From: Corallococcus coralloides DSM 2259 | GTDB lineage: Bacteria; Myxococcota; Myxococcia; Myxococcales; Myxococcaceae | Assembly (NCBI RefSeq): GCF_000255295.1 | Contig: NC_017030.1 | Coordinates: 2,728,001 to 2,792,000 of the forward strand | Direction of reading: 5' to 3' | Length of the DNA: 64,000 nucleotides | Shown here: piece after piece, positions 1 through 8,237 of the stretch | How positions within the stretch are numbered: position 1 is the first letter of the stretch | How the letters are laid out: each line of letters starts with the position of its first letter | Position numbers and translations under genes: made by a program | The notes under the pieces: model-generated | Seen by the model: only the letters and a program-made list of their open reading frames with translations | What the model was told of the DNA's origin: nothing | Database searches by the model: none

Positions 1-174
1 CCCGAAGACCGCGACGACAGGGCGAGGCCCCGGCGCATCACCGCCCGGATCCCAACAGCGGTGTTGCCCCGGCGGGCGGCTCCACCGCAGGGCCTGGAAG
101 GCTACCCTGCAACGCGAAAGCCAGTAACAAATAGAAATACATTCGTGATGACTCAGGTGGTGGGGGGCACAGCC

Positions 175-1125
175 ATGCGGATGATGCGAACGAGGGCCGT
201 GCTCGTCCCTGATCAAGGGGCGTCGGCGCTGTCGGAGGACTACTTCCGTTCCGCGCACCACCTGCGAGCCGAACGGGTGACGCATACGCTGGTCATCGAG
301 GACGGCGAGCAGCACGCGCTGCGGGTGCCCCTCATCGTGCGGCCCATTGAAGGGACGCCCTACCGCGATGCCATCTCCCCGTATGGGTTTCCCGGCGGCG
401 CGCTGTCCGGGCTCCGGGAGGTGTCGAAGGACGCGGTGGACTGGACGGGAACGGAGCTCGTCAGCATCTTCGTGCGCGACCGCGTCGCGGGCCCCCGGTG
501 CTTCGCGGGCGGGACGGAGCGCAACGAGGTGTTCTTCATCGACCCGCGCCTGCCGGTGGAGTTCCGGGAGATGCATTACCGGCACATCCGGCGCAACCTC
601 CGGCTGGGCTTCGTGAGCACCGCGCGTGAGGCTCGCGCGGTGTCGCGCGCGGACCGGGAGGGCTTCCAGGAAGCCTACCGGCAGACCATGGTCCGCGAAG
701 GGGCGAGCTCCCGGTACTTCTTCTCCGACGCCTATTTCGAGGAGCTGTTCTCATCCCCGTGCGCCTGGCTGGCGACGACGCATGCACCTGAAGGAGACGT
801 GGCCTCCGCCGCGCTGTGTGTCAGCAGCGACGGCATGCTGCACTACTACCTGGGCGGAACGGCGGATGCGCATCTGGCGCGCTCGCCGGCGAAGAATGTC
901 TTTGGAACGCTGGCGGACCTCTGCTCACAACTCGGCGTCCCGCTCCACCTGGGTGGCGGCATCCGGCCGGGAGACAGCCTGGAGCAGTTCAAACGGAGCC
1001 TGTCGAACTCGGGCTCCCGCCTCCACACCCATGAGCTGATCTGCGAGCCCTCGGTGTACGCGCGCCTTTCGGCGGGCCGCGACGACACGGGCTTCTTCCC
1101 TGCGTATCGCGCACCCCGGAGTTGA
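175..1125 (+). CDS. FemAB/GNAT-like acyltransferase, copy 1
   Basis: A 316-residue protein resembling the FemAB-like branch of the GNAT fold (BioF2/PF13480 type), which transfers acyl or aminoacyl groups in cell-envelope or exopolysaccharide synthesis; the substrate cannot be told. Visible signs are the segment LHYYLGGTADAH near residue 225, then LHLGGG and EQFKRS, which resemble the family's conserved C-terminal block. There is no signal peptide, so it is probably cytoplasmic. The ATG at 175 is preceded by a G-rich stretch; an in-frame ATG at 148 is the alternative. It is a close paralogue of the gene at 2405, but lacks one residue (AKNVFG against TKNTVF). An acyltransferase gene lies between the copies on the same strand. 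Fold fairly sure, substrate unknown. Confidence 0.8.
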   Translation: MRMMRTRAVLVPDQGASALSEDYFRSAHHLRAERVTHTLVIEDGEQHALRVPLIVRPIEGTPYRDAISPYGFPGGALSGLREVSKDAVDWTGTELVSIFVRDRVAGPRCFAGGTERNEVFFIDPRLPVEFREMHYRHIRRNLRLGFVSTAREARAVSRADREGFQEAYRQTMVREGASSRYFFSDAYFEELFSSPCAWLATTHAPEGDVASAALCVSSDGMLHYYLGGTADAHLARSPAKNVFGTLADLCSQLGVPLHLGGGIRPGDSLEQFKRSLSNSGSRLHTHELICEPSVYARLSAGRDDTGFFPAYRAPRS

Positions 1126-1286
1126 GTGACATGTCGCATACCGGCCCTCCAACGCGGGGGCCGGCGCATGCGGAAGACGTGACACATGCCCGCGACCCAA
1201 GGGGGCATGGTGAGAACACCGGGTGACACCTACCGTTGGACTCGCTCCAAACGCTGAACGGAGCGATCCAGGAAGGGTGACCCCGG

Positions 1287-2333
1287 ATGACACGCATTCC
1301 TGCCGCTCCGGAGGCAAATCCGCCGCGTCTGGTGGAGCTGGATGCGCTCCGGGGGTTCGCGGCGCTGGCGGTCGCGCTGTATCACTTCACGGCGGAATAC
1401 AGCGACCTCTACGGACACACGGTTCCCCTCTGGGAGATGCGCTTCGGGAAGTATGGGGTGCAGCTCTTCTTCGCCATCAGCGGCTTCGTCATCCTGATGT
1501 CGTTGGAGCGCGTCGAGCGGGCCCGGGACTTCGTGTGGAGCCGCGCGGCCCGGCTCTACCCGTCCTATTGGACGGCCGTCGCGCTCACCTTCACGGTGGT
1601 GACGCTGTTCGGGTTGCCGGAGCGTGAATTCAGCCTCCAGACGGCCCTGGTCAACCTGACCATGTTTCACGAGCTGCTTCGCGTCCCGCACGTGGACACC
1701 GTGTATTGGACGCTGACCATCGAGCTGTCGTTCTACCTGTTGATGTTCGTGCTCGCGTACACGCGGACGCTTCCCAGGGTCATCCCCATCTTCATCGTGC
1801 TCGTCGTGTTGCAGACCCTGGCGGAGCTGGCGGCCCAGGCCCTGGGCATGACCTTCCTGTCGAGACTCGCGAGCCGGCCGCACCTGCAATACTTCGCGCT
1901 GGGTGTGCTGGCCTTCAAGCAGAGCCGTGGCGAGGTCTCCCTGCCGTCCGCGCTGGTGCTCGTGGCCGTCAGCTTCGCTCACGAGGTGTTCGTGGGGAGT
2001 GAGGCCCCCGCCCCCGTGTTCCCGGTGGTGCTGGGCCTGGCCTATGCGTTGTCCCGGGGCTGGCTGCGCTGGCTCACCTGGCGCCCACTGCTCTTCATGG
2101 GGTTCATCTCCTATCCGTTCTACCTGGTCCACCAGAACATCGGCTACGTCATCATCCGGCGGCTCGAGGCCGCGGCCTGGCGCCCCGAGGCCGCCATCGT
2201 GGTCGCGATGACGGCCGGGTTCCTGCTGGCCATCGTCATCACCTATGGGGTCGAGCAGCCCGCGTTGCGTGCCTTCCGGCAGTGGCGGCGGAGGGCAGGA
2301 GCCCGGACAGCGGTTCCGTCACACCTCGCCTGA
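1287..2333 (+). CDS. Acyltransferase 3 family membrane protein
   Basis: A 348-residue integral membrane acyltransferase of the OafA/acyltransferase-3 family, which O-acylates surface glycans, lipids or secondary metabolites using an acyl donor on the cytoplasmic side. The N-terminus has the family signature LDALRGFAALAVALYHF (about residues 17-33, with the conserved Arg and His). About ten hydrophobic segments follow, ending with a YPFYLVHQN motif near residue 278. Length fits the bare transmembrane domain with no SGNH extension. The ATG at 1287 follows AGGAAGGGTGA. It lies between the two FemAB-like genes, 161 bases after the first and 72 before the second, so the three may be co-transcribed and act on one envelope structure (inference). 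Confidence 0.87.
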   Translation: MTRIPAAPEANPPRLVELDALRGFAALAVALYHFTAEYSDLYGHTVPLWEMRFGKYGVQLFFAISGFVILMSLERVERARDFVWSRAARLYPSYWTAVALTFTVVTLFGLPEREFSLQTALVNLTMFHELLRVPHVDTVYWTLTIELSFYLLMFVLAYTRTLPRVIPIFIVLVVLQTLAELAAQALGMTFLSRLASRPHLQYFALGVLAFKQSRGEVSLPSALVLVAVSFAHEVFVGSEAPAPVFPVVLGLAYALSRGWLRWLTWRPLLFMGFISYPFYLVHQNIGYVIIRRLEAAAWRPEAAIVVAMTAGFLLAIVITYGVEQPALRAFRQWRRRAGARTAVPSHLA

Positions 2334-2404
2334 GGGCCTTCGCGCCCCGCGCTGGAGCAGGGGGTCGGCGGGCCCTGCATCGCTCATGGAAAGGATGCGC
2401 TCGA

Positions 2405-3391
2405 ATGAATCACATCGAAGCCATGCGACGGCCGTCTCCAAGCCTGAAACCCTGCCACGCCGTCCTGATTCCTGACGCAGGAATGTCCGCCCTGTCGGAG
2501 GACTACTTCCGCTCCGCGCACCACCTGCGGGCCGAACAGGTGACGCATACGCTGGTCATCGAGGACGGCGAGGGGCGCGCGCTGAAGGTGCCCCTCCTGG
2601 TGCGCTCCGTCGAGGGAACGCCCTACCAGGATGCCATCTCCCCGTATGGCTTTCCTGGAGGGCGGCTGGATGGCTTGAGTGAGGTCTCGAAGGACGCCGT
2701 GGATTGGACCGGCATCGGGCTCGTGAGCCTGTTCGTGCGCGACCGCGTCTCGGGGCCCCGGTGCTTCGCGGGCGGGACGGAGCGCAACGAGGTGTTCTTC
2801 GTCGACTCCCGGCGCCCCCTGGACTTCCAGGCGGAGGCCCGCCGGCAGATCCGGCGCAACACGCGGCTGGGCTACGTGAGCACCTGCGCTCTGGTGCGCG
2901 AGGCCTCGCTCGAGGAGCGCGAGGGCTTCAAGGAGGTCTACCGGCAGACCATGGTCCGCGACGAAGCGCAGGCCCGGTACTTCTTCTCCGACGCGTACTT
3001 CGAGGACCTGTTCGCCTCGCCGGTGGCCTGGCTCGTGACGACGCGTGCCCCGGACGGCCGCATCGCCTCCTCGGGGGTGGCGGTCGCCAGTGACGGCGTG
3101 CTGCACTACTACCTGGGCGGGACGGCGGATGCGCACCTGTCGCGCTCTCCGACCAAGAACACCGTCTTCGAGTCCATGGTGGAGCTGAGCATCCGCCTGG
3201 GGCTGCCGTTGCACCTGGGGGGCGGCGTGCGGCCGGGGGACGGCCTGGAGCAGTTCAAGCGCAGCTTCGCGAACGCAAGCTCCCGCCTCCACACCCACGA
3301 GGTCATCTGCGAGCCCTCGGTGTACGCGCGCCTGTCCGCGGGCCGCGACGGCACGGGCTTCTTCCCGGCCTATCGCGCGCCGAGGGGCTGA
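2405..3391 (+). CDS. FemAB/GNAT-like acyltransferase, copy 2
   Basis: A 328-residue paralogue of the protein at 175-1125, with long identical runs (for example DAISPYGFPGG and LHYYLGGTADAH) and the same C-terminal LHLGGG and EQFKRS blocks. It probably belongs to the FemAB-like GNAT group; substrate unknown. The N-terminus is about a dozen residues longer than copy 1 if the ATG at 2405 is used; an ATG at 2423 is possible. Both copies end in nearly the same peptide, FFPAYRAPR plus two residues, so the homology runs full length. The acyltransferase-3 gene is 72 bases upstream. A GC-rich dyad and six Ts follow the stop, suggesting the transcription unit ends here. Retention of two diverged copies suggests different acceptors (inference). 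Confidence 0.8.
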   Translation: MNHIEAMRRPSPSLKPCHAVLIPDAGMSALSEDYFRSAHHLRAEQVTHTLVIEDGEGRALKVPLLVRSVEGTPYQDAISPYGFPGGRLDGLSEVSKDAVDWTGIGLVSLFVRDRVSGPRCFAGGTERNEVFFVDSRRPLDFQAEARRQIRRNTRLGYVSTCALVREASLEEREGFKEVYRQTMVRDEAQARYFFSDAYFEDLFASPVAWLVTTRAPDGRIASSGVAVASDGVLHYYLGGTADAHLSRSPTKNTVFESMVELSIRLGLPLHLGGGVRPGDGLEQFKRSFANASSRLHTHEVICEPSVYARLSAGRDGTGFFPAYRAPRG

Positions 3392-3393
3392 AC

Positions 3394-3418
3394 AGGGGCG
3401 GGCGGGCCCTCCTTTTTT
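3394..3418 (+). terminator. Putative intrinsic terminator
   Basis: A G/C-rich stretch able to fold as GGGC...GCCC is followed by six Ts at 3413-3418, starting three bases after the stop of the second FemAB-like gene. The stem is short, so this is a moderate call. Confidence 0.4.
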
Positions 3419-3626
3419 CGGGCACCTTGTCAGGACGGGCCCGGTGTCTTCGTCCCGCCCGGACCTGACGCACCCAGGAGCCCACCGGATGGGAGACCCC
3501 AGTTCCGCAGATGAGTGAGCCGCGGCGACACGTCCACCGTTGCCGCGGCCCTCTGCCCCAGCTCATCCCGGTCCCCGTGGAGAGGCAGATCGCCGCCAGA
3601 TGTTTCTCATTTGCGCGGATGCCTTC

Positions 3627-4814
3627 ATGTCTGACCCCAAAGCCCTGTCGTGGAATCACACCGTGCCAGCAGCGCTGTTGCTGATGGCCCCCTTCGACCT
3701 CCTGGCCTCGCTGGCCATGGACATCTACCTCCCCGTGGTCCCGGCCATGACCGGAGTCCTCGGCACCTCTCCCTCCATCATCCAGCTCACGCTGAGCCTC
3801 TACATGGCCATTCTCGGGGCCGGGCAGCTGGTGTTCGGCCCGCTCTCCGACCGCATCGGCCGGCGCAGGGTGTTGCTGGGGGGCGCGTGGGTGTTCGCGA
3901 CCACCTCCTTCCTGCTCGCGGGCACCACCGATGCCGCGATGTTCGTCGGGCTCCGGCTCCTGCAAGCCGTGGGGGCCTCCGCGGCGCTCGTCGCGACGTT
4001 CGCCACCGTCCGGGACGTCTATGCGGAGCGGCCCGAAGGCACGGTCATCTACAGCCTGTTCAGCGCCATTCTGGCCTTCGTTCCGGCACTGGGCCCCATC
4101 GCCGGGGCCCTGCTCGCGCGGCACTTCGGATGGCGGGCCCTCTTCGTCACGCTCGGCGTCCTGGCGACGGCGGCGTTGCTCCAGGCCCTGCCGCGCTGGC
4201 CTGAGACACGTCCCTCCGGCGTGGCCCGTCAGACGGTGTCCGTCCAGCACATCCTGCGCAGCGGCGCGTTCTGGACGTACACGCTGGGCTTCAGCGCGGC
4301 CATGGGCTCCTTCTTCGTGTTCTTCTCCACGGCGCCCCGGGTGCTCATGGGACGGGCCGGCTTCTCGGAGCTTGGCTTCAGCCTGGCCTTCGCCACCGCC
4401 GCGCTGGCCATGATGGTGACCACGCGCTTCGCGAAGCACCTCGTGGCCCGCTGGGGGCTGGCGGGAAGCCTTGCCCGCGGCATGCTCCTGCTGCTGCTGG
4501 GCGCGGTGTTGCTCACCGCCGGGCAGCTCCTCACGGCGCCGTCCTTCTGGACGTTCGTCGTGCCCATGTGGGTCATCGCCGCGGGGATTGTCTTCGCCGT
4601 CTCCGTCACCGCCAATGGCGCGCTCCAGGCCTTTGGCGCCGTGGCGGGAACGGCGGTCGCGCTCTACTTCTGCATCCAGAGCCTCGTCGTCGCCGTCGTG
4701 GGGACCCTGATGGTCGTCCTGCTCGACGGCGACACCGCGTGGCCCCTGGTGGGGTACGCCTCGCTCATGGCGGGGGTGACGTTGGGCTGCCTGGCATCCT
4801 TCAAGCGCCCCTAG
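3627..4814 (+). CDS. MFS drug exporter, CmlA/FloR (phenicol) type
   Basis: A 395-residue major facilitator transporter of the DHA1 Bcr/CflA group, most like the CmlA/FloR chloramphenicol-florfenicol exporters. The first helix carries PFDLLASLAMDIYLPVVP, closely matching the CmlA/FloR block, followed by GPLSDRIGRRRVLLGG (MFS motif A). MGSFFVFFS and GFSLAFA also correspond to CmlA/FloR segments. Twelve hydrophobic segments are apparent. Starting at ATG 3627 gives an N-terminus that lines up with CmlA from its first residue; in-frame starts at 3600 and 3540 would add short unmatched extensions. The stop overlaps that of the convergent AraC gene by four bases. Phenicol export is inferred from family resemblance; another amphiphilic substrate is possible. 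Confidence 0.87.
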   Translation: MSDPKALSWNHTVPAALLLMAPFDLLASLAMDIYLPVVPAMTGVLGTSPSIIQLTLSLYMAILGAGQLVFGPLSDRIGRRRVLLGGAWVFATTSFLLAGTTDAAMFVGLRLLQAVGASAALVATFATVRDVYAERPEGTVIYSLFSAILAFVPALGPIAGALLARHFGWRALFVTLGVLATAALLQALPRWPETRPSGVARQTVSVQHILRSGAFWTYTLGFSAAMGSFFVFFSTAPRVLMGRAGFSELGFSLAFATAALAMMVTTRFAKHLVARWGLAGSLARGMLLLLLGAVLLTAGQLLTAPSFWTFVVPMWVIAAGIVFAVSVTANGALQAFGAVAGTAVALYFCIQSLVVAVVGTLMVVLLDGDTAWPLVGYASLMAGVTLGCLASFKRP

Positions 4815-5770
4815 CCCTTCCGGTCCCGGCGCCACCTCGCGGGGGTGGTGCCGTGGGCCCTCCGGAAGGCCTTGCCGAAGTGCACCGCGTCGGCGAAGCC
4901 CGTCGCTTCGGCGACCTGCTCCAGCGACGCGGGCGTGGTCAGCATCATCGCCTGCGCGCGCTCGAGTCGGGCGCGCAGTTGCCATTGATAGGGCGCCACG
5001 CCGGTGGAGGCCTTGAAGGCGCGGCTGAAGTGCGCCTGCGACAGGTCCACCAGCGCCGCCAGCTCCGACAGCTCGACCCGTCCGGGCAGGCGCGACTCCA
5101 TGAAGTCGAGCACCCGCCGGAGCTGCCACGGCGCCAGCCCCTGGCGCTTCGAGGGCCGCTCCGCGCGACGCGACCCCAGCGTGGCGAAGAGGGCGGCGGT
5201 CAATCCATCGCCGTAGAGCTGGGTGGAAGGATCGTCGTCATCCACCACCTCGGCGAGCAGCCGCATCAGGGTCCAGAGGCGGTCATCGGAGAAGCGCAGC
5301 CTTGGCGTGCCCAGCTCGGTGGGGCTCAGCGGTTGGCCCAGGCGCTCGCCCAGGTCCTTCGGGTCGAACGTGAGCACGGCGTCGCGCACCAGGCGCGAAT
5401 CGGCGCTGTAGCCCCACAGCGGCATGCCGGCGGGCATGAGGTTCAGCTGCCGGGGGACGTAGCCGATGGGGCAGGGCCGGCCTTCGCGCAGGCGCGGCTC
5501 GCAGGGCGACCCGACCTCCTCCAGCAACGCGCTCAGGCGTGTATGGCTTTCCAGGCACAGGGGCGTTTCGGCGGGCCCCGAACAGCGGGTGGCATTCACA
5601 TCCACGCTGATGCCATTCCATTTCCGCCGGGTGACGGAGATGTCCACCACGTTCTCCGGCAGCGGGCTCAGCCGTTCCGCTCGCGTCTCCACGACACCGT
5701 CCTCCCATTCCCCATGCGGCGGGGAGTCACATCCAGGGAGGACGATGTCAGCAGTCCGCGGGCGAGTCAT
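4811..5770 (-). CDS. AraC family transcriptional regulator
   Basis: A 319-residue regulator whose last ~100 residues form the AraC/XylS double helix-turn-helix: LAALVDLSQAHFSRAFKAST is the first HTH and VAEATGFADAVHFGKAFRRA the second. The N-terminal ~200 residues are the presumed effector-sensing part and have no motif I can name. The HTH resembles regulators with N-terminal Cys-rich or ligand domains; the N-terminal half here contains several Cys. It sits 27 bases downstream of the YcaC-like hydrolase gene on the same strand, probably co-transcribed, and converges on the exporter gene with a four-base overlap of stops. It may regulate the hydrolase or the exporter, but no operator was found. 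Confidence 0.88.
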   Translation of the reverse strand: MTRPRTADIVLPGCDSPPHGEWEDGVVETRAERLSPLPENVVDISVTRRKWNGISVDVNATRCSGPAETPLCLESHTRLSALLEEVGSPCEPRLREGRPCPIGYVPRQLNLMPAGMPLWGYSADSRLVRDAVLTFDPKDLGERLGQPLSPTELGTPRLRFSDDRLWTLMRLLAEVVDDDDPSTQLYGDGLTAALFATLGSRRAERPSKRQGLAPWQLRRVLDFMESRLPGRVELSELAALVDLSQAHFSRAFKASTGVAPYQWQLRARLERAQAMMLTTPASLEQVAEATGFADAVHFGKAFRRAHGTTPARWRRDRKG

Positions 5771-5797
5771 CCCCTTGGATGGGGGCCCGCCGTGCCG

Positions 5798-6463
5798 TCA
5801 GACGCCCTTGCCGGCCCGGCCCGCGAGCAGTTGCAGCTCCCAGGCGAAGGCCACGGCGCTACCGCCGCCATGCTCGGACAGCACGCCGGCGAGCGCGGTG
5901 GCGCTCTCCTCGCGGGCCCAGTCGCGCTGCCACTCGGCGGCCACCGCCATCCAGGTGATGGGCGTCACGCCCGCCATCTGCATGCGGCGCACCGCCATCT
6001 CATGCGCTTCGCGGCTGACGCCTCCCGAGGCGTCGGTGACGGCGTAGACGTCGTAGCCTTCGCCCGCTGCCTGGATGGCGGGCATGGCCAGGCAGATTTC
6101 GGTCCACAGCGCGGCGATGATCAGCTTCTTGCGGTCCGTCTTCTTCACCGCGTCCACCACGCGGCGGTCCTCCCAGGTGTTGATGAAGGTCCGGTCGATG
6201 GGCTTCTGCTCGGGGAACACGTCCTGCAGGCCCTTGACCAGGTAGCCGCCGCGCTCCTCGAGGACGGTGGTGAGGAGGGTGGGCACCTTGTAGACGCGGG
6301 CCGCCTTGGCCAGGCCGATGACGTTGTTGAGCACCATCGTCGGCTCATGGCTGTGCAGGTTGGCGAACTGGTAGGGCTGATGGTCGATCAGCACCAGCAC
6401 GGAGTTCTGGGGTGTCAGCAGGGCTTCGAGCCCGCGGTGGGAGGGCGCCGGGGACGTGCTCAT
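5798..6463 (-). CDS. Isochorismatase-family cysteine hydrolase (YcaC-like)
   Basis: A 221-residue cytoplasmic hydrolase of the isochorismatase-like superfamily, close to YcaC. Asp27 (VLVLIDHQ) and the nucleophile Cys124 (ALWTEICLA) of the Asp-Lys-Cys triad are visible, and YDVYAVTDASGGVS after the Cys is typical of the YcaC subgroup. Length is slightly above the usual ~208. YcaC-like enzymes form oligomers and hydrolyse small amides or imides; the substrate here is unknown. The ATG at 6463 is preceded by AGGAGTCTCAAGACC, a good ribosome site, so an upstream in-frame ATG at 6583 is rejected. The AraC gene follows 27 bases downstream, suggesting an operon. Confidence 0.88.
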   Translation of the reverse strand: MSTSPAPSHRGLEALLTPQNSVLVLIDHQPYQFANLHSHEPTMVLNNVIGLAKAARVYKVPTLLTTVLEERGGYLVKGLQDVFPEQKPIDRTFINTWEDRRVVDAVKKTDRKKLIIAALWTEICLAMPAIQAAGEGYDVYAVTDASGGVSREAHEMAVRRMQMAGVTPITWMAVAAEWQRDWAREESATALAGVLSEHGGGSAVAFAWELQLLAGRAGKGV

Positions 6464-6613
6464 GGTCTTGAGACTCCTGGGGGTGACGGTGGGGAGGGGG
6501 ATTGGGCCCGAAACCGGGGGCGGACACACGGTCCGGACCTGCGGTGTCTGGTCCGTTCCTGCTCCGGAATCAGGGGGAACCAATACATTCCAGGTGCGTG
6601 CGTTCGCAGGTCA

Positions 6614-8155
6614 ATGCGCCACCTCATTCCTACGCTCGTGCTGACCAGCCTTTGCACCCTGCTCGCCTGCAAGCCTCGCGATCCATGGATCACACCCACC
6701 CCCATCCCTCCCGGATATGACTTTCCAGGCAACCGGGAGGAAATCCAGCAGTGGGCGGACGCGTGGATCACCGCCCGCATCACCCCCAAGGCCTGGAACC
6801 TCTGGGCGGGTCTGCATGCCGATTCCGGACAGGTCTACCCGGGAACCGGGCTCCCCATGCCCGTGTGGGACACCTGGAGCGGCGAGGAGCTCTTCCCGGC
6901 CCCGGGTGCGCCAACGCCAGACGTGTCACGGCGCAAGGCCACCCATGGTTTCCACGGGCCCCGCCAGTTCCACCACCCCGCGGGCTCGAGCCCGGTCGTC
7001 ACCCCGACCGACCAGCTCGTCTCCTTCAACAAGTTCAATCCTGAGATGGCTGCGTACCTGACGCAGGGCCATCCGGCCGTGCCAGGAGGACCGTCGTACT
7101 TCTACAACCGGTTCACCAGCCTGGCCGACCTCAACAGCCAATGGCCGGCCAACACCCCCACCGCGCAAAGGACGGTGCAGCAGGCGCCGTACACCGCGCC
7201 CTCCGCGGGGAACCGGGGCTCGGCGGCCATGGAGCTCAAGCCCGTGCTGTACCTGGTGAAGAAGCACAAGCCCACGCTGGTGCCCGTGTGGAGGGGCTTC
7301 GCGGGCAGCGCTGACGCCGGGACCACGTGCACGCCCGAGCAACAAGAGGCGGACAAGTGCCATCCCACGCCTTCACTGTGGCTGACGTGCGCCATCGTGG
7401 ACCCCTCGGCGCCAGCGGATGTTCCCATCACGGAGGCCACCCCCGAGCAGATCCAGGGCGTCGCGCCCCTCATCGACCAGGTGAACAACGCCCATCCCGG
7501 GGCCGCGATCCTCAGCTGCCAGCACTACCTGCACACGCCGCTCTCCGCCATCTACTCCTTCCAGATGAACGCGGACGAGGCCAAGGCCTTCAACGACACC
7601 AACATCGAAGGGCTCCAGGCGGAAGCGGGCGACTACGCCGTCCTCACGGCGATGCACGTCAACACGAAGGAGCTCGTCAACTGGACCTGGCAGACCTTCT
7701 GGTGGCAGCCCGGCAGCGACGCGCCGGATGACTTTCCCGGAAGCAAGAAGGGGATGACGGACAAGGTCACGGGGGCGGGGCGCAACTACGCGATGTGCAC
7801 CGCCTACAACCAGACCCAGGGCCAGGGCAGCAGCAAGATGACCGTCTGCTTCAATCCCTACCTGGAGACCTCGCCGAACATCCCCAAGGGCGTCCAGAGC
7901 AACTGCATGACGTGCCATGGCACCGCCGCCGTGGCCAGCGCCTTCGCGAACACCGCCAGCAGTCCGCCCGCGACGTGGGTGCTCCAGACGCCCTCGTATC
8001 CGTGTGACTACAAGGCGCCCATCGACTTCGCCACGTACCCCTGGTTCACGGGCTTCACGACCACGGACTTCTCCTGGGCCATTCCAGCGGATCCCCAGCC
8101 GCTTCCCCAGAACCCGAACAACCTCCCGTCTCCAGCGACGTTGAACTGTCCTTGA
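6614..8155 (+). CDS. Lipoprotein with a single cytochrome c-type CxxCH motif
   Basis: A 513-residue secreted lipoprotein. The first 20 residues are a signal peptide ending in the lipobox LLAC (Cys19), so it should be anchored to a membrane. Near the C-terminus CMTCH (residues 431-435) is a cytochrome c heme-binding motif, and a His and Met-containing region follows. The ~400 residues in between are rich in Trp, Pro and aromatic residues and resemble no family I can name. It may be a periplasmic or outer-membrane redox protein. The open frame runs further upstream, but the ATG at 6614 directly begins the signal peptide. It stands alone between a divergent hydrolase gene and the large gene at 8238. 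Confidence 0.8.
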   Translation: MRHLIPTLVLTSLCTLLACKPRDPWITPTPIPPGYDFPGNREEIQQWADAWITARITPKAWNLWAGLHADSGQVYPGTGLPMPVWDTWSGEELFPAPGAPTPDVSRRKATHGFHGPRQFHHPAGSSPVVTPTDQLVSFNKFNPEMAAYLTQGHPAVPGGPSYFYNRFTSLADLNSQWPANTPTAQRTVQQAPYTAPSAGNRGSAAMELKPVLYLVKKHKPTLVPVWRGFAGSADAGTTCTPEQQEADKCHPTPSLWLTCAIVDPSAPADVPITEATPEQIQGVAPLIDQVNNAHPGAAILSCQHYLHTPLSAIYSFQMNADEAKAFNDTNIEGLQAEAGDYAVLTAMHVNTKELVNWTWQTFWWQPGSDAPDDFPGSKKGMTDKVTGAGRNYAMCTAYNQTQGQGSSKMTVCFNPYLETSPNIPKGVQSNCMTCHGTAAVASAFANTASSPPATWVLQTPSYPCDYKAPIDFATYPWFTGFTTTDFSWAIPADPQPLPQNPNNLPSPATLNCP

Positions 8156-8237
8156 GCCGGACGGCCCGGAGCGGGGGCTGAGCAGCCACATCACGGAGGG
8201 GAACGCGTGGGGCTATGCTCCCGCTCCACGAGGCCCC

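Noticed and set aside
1230-2132. A long minus-strand open frame opposite the acyltransferase gene
   Set aside because: The product is Gln/His/Arg-rich low-complexity sequence, the usual shadow of a high-GC gene on the other strand; the plus-strand frame has clear domain motifs.
3303-5129. A 608-codon minus-strand frame across the exporter and AraC genes
   Set aside because: The translation has no domain and only compositional bias, while both genes it overlaps have recognised domains.
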